This document shows positions 34,432 through 41,218 of a stretch of DNA of 47,061 nt, in pieces (position 1 is the first letter of the stretch; each line of letters begins with the position of its first letter). A model generated the notes under the pieces. It was not told the DNA's origin, ran no database searches, and was given only the letters and a program-made list of their open reading frames with translations. Both the position numbers and the translations under genes were made by a program. The stretch spans positions 1-47,061 of the forward strand of contig CAJTEM010000038.1 of the NCBI GenBank assembly GCA_910575255.1, written 5' to 3'. The stretch comes from Lachnospiraceae bacterium (lineage in GTDB: Bacteria; Bacillota; Clostridia; Lachnospirales; Lachnospiraceae).

Positions 34432-35359
34432 GGTAAAAATAGCAGGAATGGGAAGAGCAATCGGAGGAAGGAAATTGCAGTTTAAAAACCAGATAAGATA
34501 CCGGCTGATGTCGGGTGAGAGCCTTCTGGACCTGGCGGAAGCTGCGGCGCGGCAAGCGTTGGAGGCTGCCAGCATGGGGATCGAAGATATCGATATCATA
34601 GTATGCGCAATGGCAACGCCGTTACAGGCAATTCCGTGTAATGCGGCACTGGTGCATGAGAGGATAGCGAAGGGGCTGGATATCCCGGCTATGGATATCA
34701 ACACTACATGCACCAGTTTCCTTTCTGCTGTGGATATCTTTTCTTCACTTGTGGATAACGGGCGCTATGAGCGGGTGCTGATATTGTCTGGGGATACGGC
34801 TTCAGCGGCCCTGAATCCGAGGCAGCCGGAAAGCTATGAACTGTTTTCTGACGGCGCAGCGGCCTGTGTGCTGGTTCGTGCAGATAAGGGCGAGAACTCT
34901 GCAGTTCTGTACGGCAGACAGAAGACCTGGTCAGAGGGAGCACATGATACGGAGATTCGGGGCGGCTGCGGACTGATGACGGCATTTTGCATGAACGAAG
35001 AGAACCGGGAGGATTATTATTTTGATATGAAAGGGCACCGGATTCTGAAGCTGTGTGCCAGAAAGCTGCCGGATTTCGTCGATCAATGTCTTGAGGAAGC
35101 GGGAATGACCCGGGAGGAGATTCGCCTGGTAGTGCCGCATCAGGCCAGCCGGGCGTTGGAGATGATTATGCCGCGGTTAGGATTTGCAGAGGGTACATAT
35201 ATTGACCGTGTGGCGCAATATGGTAATCTGGTATCCGCATCCGTTCCGTTCGTCCTGTGTAAAGCCATAGAAGAGGAAAAGGTAAAAAGGGGAGACATGA
35301 TTCTCCTGATGGGAACCGCGGCAGGCCTGACGGTGAATCTGCTGTTGATGCGGTATTAG
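34397..35359 (+). CDS. KAS III-type (FabH/OleA-like) ketosynthase
   Basis: A 320-aa thiolase-fold condensing enzyme. The active-site triad is readable: Cys105 in DINTTCTSFLSAVDI, His248 in VVPHQASRAL and Asn277 in YGNLVSASVP, with the glycine-rich end LMGTAAGLTVN. FabH-type enzymes condense an acyl-CoA with malonyl-ACP, while OleA-type ones join two acyl-CoAs. Here no acyl carrier gene is seen, so acyl-CoA use is plausible. The family GGG-type end is GTAAG. It is the last gene of the operon and begins inside the end of the adenylating-enzyme gene. Confidence 0.88.
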   Translation: MKTLRKEITERKVKIAGMGRAIGGRKLQFKNQIRYRLMSGESLLDLAEAAARQALEAASMGIEDIDIIVCAMATPLQAIPCNAALVHERIAKGLDIPAMDINTTCTSFLSAVDIFSSLVDNGRYERVLILSGDTASAALNPRQPESYELFSDGAAACVLVRADKGENSAVLYGRQKTWSEGAHDTEIRGGCGLMTAFCMNEENREDYYFDMKGHRILKLCARKLPDFVDQCLEEAGMTREEIRLVVPHQASRALEMIMPRLGFAEGTYIDRVAQYGNLVSASVPFVLCKAIEEEKVKRGDMILLMGTAAGLTVNLLLMRY

Positions 35360-35404
35360 AGGCCGGGATTTTGGGGATTTCCCGGAAAGAGCGTTTTAAA
35401 GTCC

Positions 35405-35433
35405 TTGTAAAATTGTTTTACCTATAGTATGAT
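35405..35433 (+). promoter_or_regulatory. Promoter of the Cys/His-rich secreted protein gene
   Basis: -35 TTGTAA (35405-35410), 17-base spacer, -10 TATGAT (35428-35433). The AAGGAGG site follows close after, so the leader is very short. It marks this gene as a unit separate from the ketosynthase operon. Confidence 0.6.
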
Positions 35434-35456
35434 AGGGCTGTAAGGAGGTGGAAGGC

Positions 35457-35729
35457 ATGAGAAGACATCTGGTGGCGATAGGTATGGCAGCGATGATGAT
35501 GTTTGTATTTGCTGTGCCCACATTTGCCCACGGACACGGCTGCAGACAGCAGAATCCTTCGTCATGCAGCAGCATTTGCGAAAATGTCTGTCAGGCCAGC
35601 TGCGAGGATGGTGTGGCATGTGGAGTAGACGGTCATTACTGTAGTGAACACCGGAGCGGAGAACTGTGCGAGGGATATGCAGAATGTGTACCGGCACACA
35701 GAGAGGGCCATCATCATCACAGAAGATAG
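35457..35729 (+). CDS. Small secreted Cys/His-rich protein
   Basis: A 90-aa protein with an N-terminal signal peptide (RRHLVAIGMAAMMMFVFAVP, cleavage probably after TFA). The mature part has about nine Cys residues in short spacings (CSSICENVCQASC, GVACGVDGHYC) and ends in a His run (HREGHHHHRR). No family is recognised. The Cys pattern and His tail suggest disulfides or metal binding at the cell surface. The ATG at 35457 is eight bases after AGGAGG; a GTG nine bases earlier overlaps that site. A GGGCGGAT...ATCCGCCC hairpin follows at about 35739-35772. Confidence 0.7.
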   Translation: MRRHLVAIGMAAMMMFVFAVPTFAHGHGCRQQNPSSCSSICENVCQASCEDGVACGVDGHYCSEHRSGELCEGYAECVPAHREGHHHHRR

Positions 35730-35735
35730 TTATGG

Positions 35736-35776
35736 GGGCGGGCGGATTCTCCAGGAAGCGGGGATCCGCCCATTCA
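35736..35776 (+). terminator. Hairpin after the Cys/His-rich gene
   Basis: GGGCGGATTC pairs with GGGATCCGCCC across a loop of about ten bases. No long T-run follows, so termination strength is unsure. Confidence 0.5.
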
Positions 35777-35881
35777 TAGTCTGATTTTCAGAGAGGGATA
35801 ATCGGTCGGTTCTTAGTTCCGGCTCGGGAATCGGGAATGAGAATTCCTGAGAATACGCAAAGGGTCAGCGAGGTGAATGGT

Positions 35882-36760
35882 ATGCATAAATTTTTGCGCA
35901 GTGTCGGATTTGGGAAATATCAGAAGAAAAAAGAGATCATGCAGCTGCTGGAAGAGTTGGAGCGGACAGCAGCGGCGAGCCGGCGGATTCAGGTTGAGCC
36001 GGACAGTAATCTGTGCGAGGTACGTGCGGAACTTGCGCCGGGAATGGGAATCGTGATGGCAGGGGAGACGGACGAAGGCGGGGTCTTTCGCAGGGAATAC
36101 TATTATCCTTATATGACAGCCAATGATGTGTCATCAGATGTGGAGTGCAGTATTCAGCGGCACACAGAGAAAGAGACGTTCGGAGGGCTGCTGGATGAAC
36201 CTCGGGTGGGGATTTCTTTGATTTTTTATCTGGATAATGGTTTTGAATATCTGGAACGAAAACTGGATCATGCATCCTGCAAGGTAAGTGCAGTAAAACT
36301 GACCGGGCTTTCCAGTGAGGGGAAGATTCTGCTGCCTTTGCATAAGACCCGCAAGCAGATCGAGAAGGCTCAGGTTGCGGCAAAGGATCGAAGCAGTCTG
36401 ATGGAGGCAGCACGTAATGGGGATGAGGATGCTATGGAAACACTGACGATTGAGGATATCGATATGTATTCCCAGATTTCCCGGCGGGTGATGAAGGAGG
36501 ATATTTATTCTATTGTGGATTCCAGCTTTATGCCGAGCGGCATAGAGTGTGACCAGTATACGGTGATCGGTGAGATTCTTCAGGTGGAGGAGAAGGTGAA
36601 TAAGGTCAGTGGTGAGAAGGTGTATGATTTGCGACTGAACTGTAATGATATGGTTTTTCATGTGGGAATTGCCGAGCGGGATCTGCTTGGGGAGCCGGTG
36701 GTGGGACGCCGGTTTAAGGGACAGATCTGGATGCAGGGAGTTGCCGTGTTCGAAGAGTGA
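35882..36760 (+). CDS. DUF3881 family protein
   Basis: A 292-aa protein recognised from MHKFLRSVGFGKYQKKKEI, the central MTANDVSSDVECSIQRHTEKE, and the C-terminal RRFKGQIWMQGVAVFEE. DUF3881 is known to me mainly from Lachnospiraceae and has no assigned function. The protein is soluble, without a signal peptide. The ATG at 35882 has GCGAGG upstream; the frame could extend to 35837. The gene ends 89 bases before the tRNA-Arg gene. Confidence 0.8.
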   Translation: MHKFLRSVGFGKYQKKKEIMQLLEELERTAAASRRIQVEPDSNLCEVRAELAPGMGIVMAGETDEGGVFRREYYYPYMTANDVSSDVECSIQRHTEKETFGGLLDEPRVGISLIFYLDNGFEYLERKLDHASCKVSAVKLTGLSSEGKILLPLHKTRKQIEKAQVAAKDRSSLMEAARNGDEDAMETLTIEDIDMYSQISRRVMKEDIYSIVDSSFMPSGIECDQYTVIGEILQVEEKVNKVSGEKVYDLRLNCNDMVFHVGIAERDLLGEPVVGRRFKGQIWMQGVAVFEE

Positions 36761-36768
36761 AATTGTGC

Positions 36769-36797
36769 TTGACGACAGAAGCTTTTATGAATATAAT
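36769..36797 (+). promoter_or_regulatory. tRNA-Arg promoter
   Basis: -35 TTGACG (36769-36774), 17-base spacer, -10 TATAAT (36792-36797), about 53 bases ahead of the mature tRNA. Confidence 0.8.
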
Positions 36798-36849
36798 AGA
36801 AAGGGTTCTGATGTGCGGCAGAGAAAGACGTACAGGAGGAATCTGGTAA

Positions 36850-36923
36850 GTTTCCGTAGCTCAGATGGATAGAGCGACCGCCTCCTAAGCGGTAGGTCGG
36901 GTGTTCGAGTCACCTCGGGAACG
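36850..36923 (+). tRNA. tRNA-Arg (anticodon CCT)
   Basis: The full cloverleaf can be drawn: acceptor GTTTCCG/CGGGAAC with one G-T pair; D stem GCTC/GAGC; anticodon stem ACCGC/GCGGT with loop CTCCTAA, anticodon CCT at 36884-36886; variable AGGTC; T stem GGGTG/CACCT with loop TTCGAGT; discriminator G. No CCA is encoded. It reads the AGG codon. The 3' side is a typical integration site, and recombinase remnants begin about 260 bases downstream. Confidence 0.96.
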
Positions 36924-36933
36924 CTGGGAACAC

Positions 36934-36972
36934 AGCCGAAAGCCTTGATTTTAGCGGGTTTTCGGCTTTCTT
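36934..36972 (+). terminator. Terminator of tRNA-Arg
   Basis: AGCCGAAAGCC pairs with GGTTTTCGGCT around a short loop and is followed by TTCTTC. Position and strand fit termination of the tRNA transcript. Confidence 0.75.
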
Positions 36973-36996
36973 CATTTCAGCATCAAAACTCAGATT

Positions 36997-37197
36997 TGCT
37001 AATATGCTAATACATTTGAAAATCGAACCTGCATGCTAATACGAGTTAATTGGTCGGATGTTCAAATAATCCGCTCTGTTTTTCTGCTAATAAAACTCCC
37101 ATTTTGAAGCTTCCCAAACACAAGATTTTTTCTTTTTTGCTAATACGGTATTTTTAACTGTTCTTTTGTCTGCTAATAGATTTACTCTTTATTAGCA
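36997..37197. repeat. Seven TGCTAATA boxes next to an integrase remnant
   Basis: Exact copies of TGCTAATA start at 36997, 37005, 37034, 37085, 37138 and 37171; a seventh, inverted, is at 37190-37197 and overlaps the last codons of the integrase remnant. The AT-rich spacing and the place between a tRNA 3' end and an integrase gene fit arm-type binding sites of a tyrosine recombinase or its excisionase at an att site. Protein binding is inferred. Confidence 0.75.
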
Positions 37198-37511
37198 TTT
37201 TGGATAGACCTGGCAAATTCTATTAGCAGTTCAGGATTGGATTTCATAAGCTGCTGCAGTACCTGTTCTGCAGAACCTGCCTTATCTTTATCATTTTTCT
37301 GCGAATCACAGATGCCTTTGCCGTCAAGAAAATCATCCATTTTACCAGCCAGTTTTTCGCGCTCGCTTGCAAAAGAATGCTTCCCGTAACGTCTGGTCAG
37401 CATTTCCAGATTAGACCATCCGCCGGCCTGCATAACCGAATTGTAATCACCTCCGGACATAAGAAGTTTGGTGGTGGCGCTGGTGTGCCGCAAATGGGGA
37501 GCTCCCCATTT
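37182..37511 (-). pseudogene. 5'-truncated tyrosine recombinase/integrase A
   Basis: About 105 C-terminal residues of a tRNA-type integrase: KWGAPHLRHTSATT with the catalytic His/Arg of box II, GGDYNSVMQAGGWSNLEML and the nucleophile Tyr in TRRYGKHS, then a Lys/Asp-rich tail ending NANKE. The N-terminal arm-binding and core-binding domains are missing. The frame runs past a perfect palindrome at 37492-37511 into the complement of another recombinase gene, so the coding sense is lost there. It lies 260 bases from tRNA-Arg, pointing toward it. Confidence 0.85.
37492..37511. repeat. 20-bp perfect palindrome at the junction of two integrase fragments
   Basis: AAATGGGGAGCTCCCCATTT reads the same on both strands and encodes K-W-G-A-P-H in both integrase fragments, one on each strand. 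The two inverted genes therefore meet exactly at a shared, self-complementary stretch. Confidence 0.9.
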
Positions 37512-37743
37512 CCGCCATACCCGTGCCATGCACCTGTACCAGCACGGGATGGACCTGACACTGATCTCCCAATGGCTTGGGCATGCCAGCCTTGAGACCA
37601 CTCTGGTCTATGCCCATGCCGACACGGAGGCAAAGCGTAAAGCGATAGAAAAAGCCATGGGTTCTGGGACAGGGGCTCCAGAAGATTCTTCAAGCTATAC
37701 CATAGACGATGAGGATCTCCTAAAGCAACTCTATGGCTTGTAA
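37492..37743 (+). pseudogene. 5'-truncated tyrosine recombinase B (XerC/RitC-like)
   Basis: About 83 C-terminal residues of a different tyrosine recombinase: KWGAPHFRHTRAMHL with box II His/Arg, LTLISQWLGHASLETTLVYA with the second His and the nucleophile Tyr in VYAHADTEAK, and the end DDEDLLKQLYGL. The text resembles recombinases of multi-recombinase (recombinase-in-trio-like) elements from Clostridia; this is from memory. The upstream part is replaced by the complement of integrase A. A block of 12-mer repeats follows 11 bases after the stop, as expected at an element end. Confidence 0.8.
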
Positions 37744-37753
37744 GCTCTTGTAG

Positions 37754-37900
37754 GTTATACCGAATTCCTGTGTCGGGGCGGCATTTTTTGTTTTCTACTG
37801 TATAAGATCCAGTAAAAAGTTATACCGAAAATCTCCGCAAGAAGCCATGCTTTATCAGCTTTCCATGGAGATTTCGGTATAATAGAAGTTTCGGTATAAC
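37754..37900. repeat. Element end with GTTATACCGAAA 12-mers
   Basis: Copies of GTTATACCGAAA: 37754-37765 (last base T), 37819-37830, and inverted at 37872-37883 (one change) and 37889-37900. The two inverted copies are separated by AGAAG, and 41 bases lie between them and the copy at 37819. This 12-5-12-41-12(inverted) layout is nearly the same as each half of the element at 46777-47054. It follows the recombinase B tail and is probably that element's end. The rest of the gap to 38043 holds the tetR promoter. Confidence 0.8.
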
Positions 37901-37966
37901 CGTTTAGAGCCATGGCCGAAACATCCCTTTTCTATTGGGCAGTATATGCAGGAAGAAATTTCAATC

Positions 37967-38025
37967 TTGACAAGCGACCGTTGGTCGCTATATAATTAAA
38001 ATGTAATAAACGACCATCGGTCGCT
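37967..38025 (+). promoter_or_regulatory. TetR-controlled promoter with two operators
   Basis: -35 TTGACA (37967-37972), 18-base spacer, -10 TATAAT (37991-37996). The spacer itself is the palindrome AGCGACC-GTT-GGTCGCT (37973-37989). A second site, ACGACC-ATC-GGTCGCT, is at 38010-38025 just before the ribosome-binding site. Two GCGACCnnnGGTCGC boxes over the promoter and start region are a classic arrangement for autorepression by the TetR protein encoded next. Confidence 0.88.
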
Positions 38026-38043
38026 ACTGGGAGGTTTTGTCAG

Positions 38044-38682
38044 ATGCCAAAAGGAATTACACTTACACCCGAACAACAGGCAGCACGTCGAAGCGAAATA
38101 GTTGATATTGCGTTGCGCCTTATTGCTGAAAATGGGTTTCAAAAAACATCTATGCGGGAAATTGCAGACTTAGCGAAAATGGGAAAGTCCAGTCTATACG
38201 ATTTTTTCAAAACAAAAGACGAGATTGCTGTATATGCAATGGAGAAAAAATTTGAGGAAATCATAGAGCAGGTTCACAGAATTATTGACAATGAACCTTT
38301 GCCGGAACTATGCCTTAGAAAAATCATGCACAATCAGCTTAAAGTGCCACATCAGTACAGGACTGTACTAATGTGGCTTCATGCCGAATCTGACTACTTG
38401 GAAGAAGAGTATCGGAAGCGTCTGAAAACAATACGTTACGAATACCACAATACTATCAAGACCGTGATTGAAGGCGGAGTGGCCAAAGGTGTTTTTCGCA
38501 AAACAGATTCTGACCTTGTGGTGCGCCTGTTGATTAACTCCATGCTCTCCATTGTCTATACTTCCCGGCCATCAGCCAGTGAGGAAAAGATGCTGGACGA
38601 AACAATCAATATATTTCTACACGGAATTATGAATGAAGGAGGTGAAAAAAATGAACCCCTATATCCTGTCTTTGGAGCATAA
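38044..38682 (+). CDS. TetR/AcrR-family repressor
   Basis: A 212-aa regulator. The N-terminal HTH (about 15-60) reads EIVDIALRLIAENGFQKTSM, then REIADLAKMGKSSLYDFFKTKDE. The rest is the helical ligand-binding and dimer domain. The operators over its own promoter fit autorepression and control of the two genes that follow. The phosphotransferase gene starts inside its 3' end. The inducer is likely the compound handled by the downstream enzyme and pump; unknown. GGGAGG precedes the ATG. Confidence 0.92.
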   Translation: MPKGITLTPEQQAARRSEIVDIALRLIAENGFQKTSMREIADLAKMGKSSLYDFFKTKDEIAVYAMEKKFEEIIEQVHRIIDNEPLPELCLRKIMHNQLKVPHQYRTVLMWLHAESDYLEEEYRKRLKTIRYEYHNTIKTVIEGGVAKGVFRKTDSDLVVRLLINSMLSIVYTSRPSASEEKMLDETINIFLHGIMNEGGEKNEPLYPVFGA

Positions 38683-41218
38683 ACAGGCATCACTTGAAAT
38701 GGTTGGCGGAAAAGGTATGTCTTTATCAAAGCTATTGACAGCGGGTATCCCTGTGCCAGACGGTTTTCATGTTACGACTGCTTCATACCGGATTTTTGTT
38801 GAAGCGAACCAAATTCAGCCTTACATCAAAGCATTGCTGGAGGGCACAGATTCCAACAGTACCAGCCAACTTGAAGATATATCCAAGCAGATTGGTCAAC
38901 TTTTTCATAATGGAAAAATGCCGCAGGAAGTATCGGCGGCAATAAAAACCGCTTATGCCGGATTAGGAAATGTTTCGGTGGCTGTCCGATCCTCCGCGAC
39001 TGCGGAGGATTTACCCGATGCTTCTTTTGCGGGCCAGCAGGACACGTACCTCAATATACAAGGTGAGAACGAAGTCCTTGACGCTGTAAAGCGATGCTGG
39101 GCATCCCTGTGGACAGCTCGTGCGATTGCTTACCGCATAAAGAATCATATCAGGCAGGAGCTTGTGGCCCTTGCCGTAGTCGTACAAAAGTTGGCGTTTT
39201 CTGATGCTTCTGGTGTTATGTTTACAATCAACCCCATGAACGGCAGACGTAACGAAATGATTATAAACGCCGCATGGGGGCTTGGTGAAGCGGTGGTTTC
39301 CAGCTTAGTCACCCCTGATACAATCGTTACGGACAAGAGCGCCGTCCGAATCGTGTCATATGAAGTGGCAAACAAAGAGATTATGACGGTTCGCACCTTA
39401 GACGGAACGGAAGAAATCCCTGTCCCCGGACGGCTCCGTAAAAAACCTGCTCTTACCCGCAATCAAGTCATGCGGCTGACGCAGCTTGGAAATAAAATTG
39501 AGAAATATTATCGAATGCCTATGGATATAGAATGGGCGCTGGAAAAAGATAAGTTGTATATTGTTCAGGCCCGCCCCATTACTGTCTTACCGCCGGAGTG
39601 GGTATTGCCGGAAAAGAATGTAGTTTACACAAAGGGCAGTCTGGCAGAACACCTGCCAAACCCAGTCACGCCTCTGTTCGCCACTCTTGGCCTTGAATTA
39701 GTCAACCGTGCGTCGGCGCTTTTATGGGTGGATATGTTTGGTACAAGCGCAAAAAAGCTGCTGCCAGACAATGGGGCATACACGATCATCAATGGTTATG
39801 TCTATCTTTCCGCTAAGGCAAAGCCTCTTTTAATTGCTGTAAAATCCCTTTCCCCCTGCTCTTTGCGCCGGACGCTTACGAACAGCATTATGCGCTTTGA
39901 AGCGGCAAGAAAAGAATTTGAGGATGTGGTGAAGCAGTGGGACGAAATGTCCCTGTATACGTTAAGCGCCCGGCAGATTATGGAGGGCATTCAAGCCGTA
40001 TTTTACGCCGCATGTATTTATTTCACAAGGATTCAGCTTACATTGCCCGCCGCATCGATCAGCGAAACGTTATTCACAAAATTCTTTCAGGGTGCGGCCC
40101 GCCGTGCTGGTATAACGGACATTTCTGTTCTCTTGCTTGGGTTTGATACGATTGCGCTGCAATCGGAAAAGAACCTGTGGGACCTTTCGGAATGGGCAAA
40201 GCAAAGTAACACTTTAGGCTTCTATCTGAAAAGCAATCCTACAGCAAAGATAGCAGAAGATTTCAAGTCCTCCATTTTGCCTGCGGAAGTTTCGCAGGAG
40301 GTATGGATGGAGTGGAAAAGCCGGATTAACGCCTATTTCAAAAAATTTGGCTGTACTGCGTATGAATTTGATTTTGCATATGCCACACCACAGGAGATGC
40401 TTACGCCAACCTTTGAATCCATAAAAGCATTTTTGGAGGAAAAAGGGGAAAATCCGTATTCGCGCCAAATCACATTTGAAAAGCGCGGGAAACAGGCCGA
40501 AAAAGAGATTTTGCAACAGATAGGCGGCCACCGTAAAAAGCTGTTTTTGAAGCTGCTCCATTGGGCACAAACTACTGCCCCCATGCGTGAAAACGCTATT
40601 TATTTGATGGGGATGGGGCACCCACTGATTCGCCGTATGTTACAGGAAATTTCTGAACGTCTCTTAACTGGAGGAGCCATTTCACATCCGGACGATATTT
40701 ACTGGCTCACAAAGACAGAATTGGAAACGCTCATAACACAGCTTGATAAAAATATGCCCCTATCTGATCTGAGTGAGGCAATCCCTACTCGACAAGCGGA
40801 GCATGATACATTCCGGGGTTATGTGCCGCCTTCCATGTTGCCGGAAAAAAGCACAAAAGCCGTATCACATGCAACTCAAATACAGAAAGATGGGAAAATT
40901 GTATTGATGGGCATAGGAACCAGCCCAGGCGTTGTTACGGCTCCCGCCTGTGTACTGAACAGCCCGGCAGATTTTGAGAAATTCCAGCCGGGAAGTATCT
41001 TGGTCGCCGTTACCACAACTCCCGCATGGACGCAGTTGTTTGCCTCCGCAAGTGCGATTGTAACAGACATTGGCGGCCCTCTTAGCCATTCAAGCATTGT
41101 TGCCCGTGAATATGGTATCCCCGCTGTCATGGCAACACACACTGCTACGCGAACCATACAAAACGGACAAATGATAACAGTGGACGGCGCAACAGGGGAG
41201 GTGACACTCAATGAATAA
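38651..41218 (+). CDS. PEP/pyruvate-binding phosphotransferase (rifampin phosphotransferase-like)
   Basis: An 855-aa protein with the three-part layout of PEP synthase and rifampin phosphotransferase: ATP-grasp domain (about 1-315; GGKGMSLSKLL, VAVRSSATAEDLPDASFAGQ, DIEWALEKDKLYIVQARPIT), a central substrate domain (about 325-755) and the swivelling His domain (about 765-855) with the phosphorylated His813 in IGGPLSHSSIVAREYGIPAV. The C-terminal PEP-synthase barrel is absent, as in Rph. Rph enzymes phosphorylate rifamycins using the ATP beta-phosphate. This protein may modify rifamycin or another drug; the substrate is inferred. The ATG at 38651 follows AAGGAGG. It is in an operon with TetR and MFS. 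Confidence 0.85.
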   Translation: MNPYILSLEHKQASLEMVGGKGMSLSKLLTAGIPVPDGFHVTTASYRIFVEANQIQPYIKALLEGTDSNSTSQLEDISKQIGQLFHNGKMPQEVSAAIKTAYAGLGNVSVAVRSSATAEDLPDASFAGQQDTYLNIQGENEVLDAVKRCWASLWTARAIAYRIKNHIRQELVALAVVVQKLAFSDASGVMFTINPMNGRRNEMIINAAWGLGEAVVSSLVTPDTIVTDKSAVRIVSYEVANKEIMTVRTLDGTEEIPVPGRLRKKPALTRNQVMRLTQLGNKIEKYYRMPMDIEWALEKDKLYIVQARPITVLPPEWVLPEKNVVYTKGSLAEHLPNPVTPLFATLGLELVNRASALLWVDMFGTSAKKLLPDNGAYTIINGYVYLSAKAKPLLIAVKSLSPCSLRRTLTNSIMRFEAARKEFEDVVKQWDEMSLYTLSARQIMEGIQAVFYAACIYFTRIQLTLPAASISETLFTKFFQGAARRAGITDISVLLLGFDTIALQSEKNLWDLSEWAKQSNTLGFYLKSNPTAKIAEDFKSSILPAEVSQEVWMEWKSRINAYFKKFGCTAYEFDFAYATPQEMLTPTFESIKAFLEEKGENPYSRQITFEKRGKQAEKEILQQIGGHRKKLFLKLLHWAQTTAPMRENAIYLMGMGHPLIRRMLQEISERLLTGGAISHPDDIYWLTKTELETLITQLDKNMPLSDLSEAIPTRQAEHDTFRGYVPPSMLPEKSTKAVSHATQIQKDGKIVLMGIGTSPGVVTAPACVLNSPADFEKFQPGSILVAVTTTPAWTQLFASASAIVTDIGGPLSHSSIVAREYGIPAVMATHTATRTIQNGQMITVDGATGEVTLNE

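Noticed and set aside
36997-37197. TGCTAATA array considered as a CRISPR array
   Set aside because: The units are only 8 bp with irregular spacing (8 to 53 bases) and mixed orientation, and there are no cas genes.
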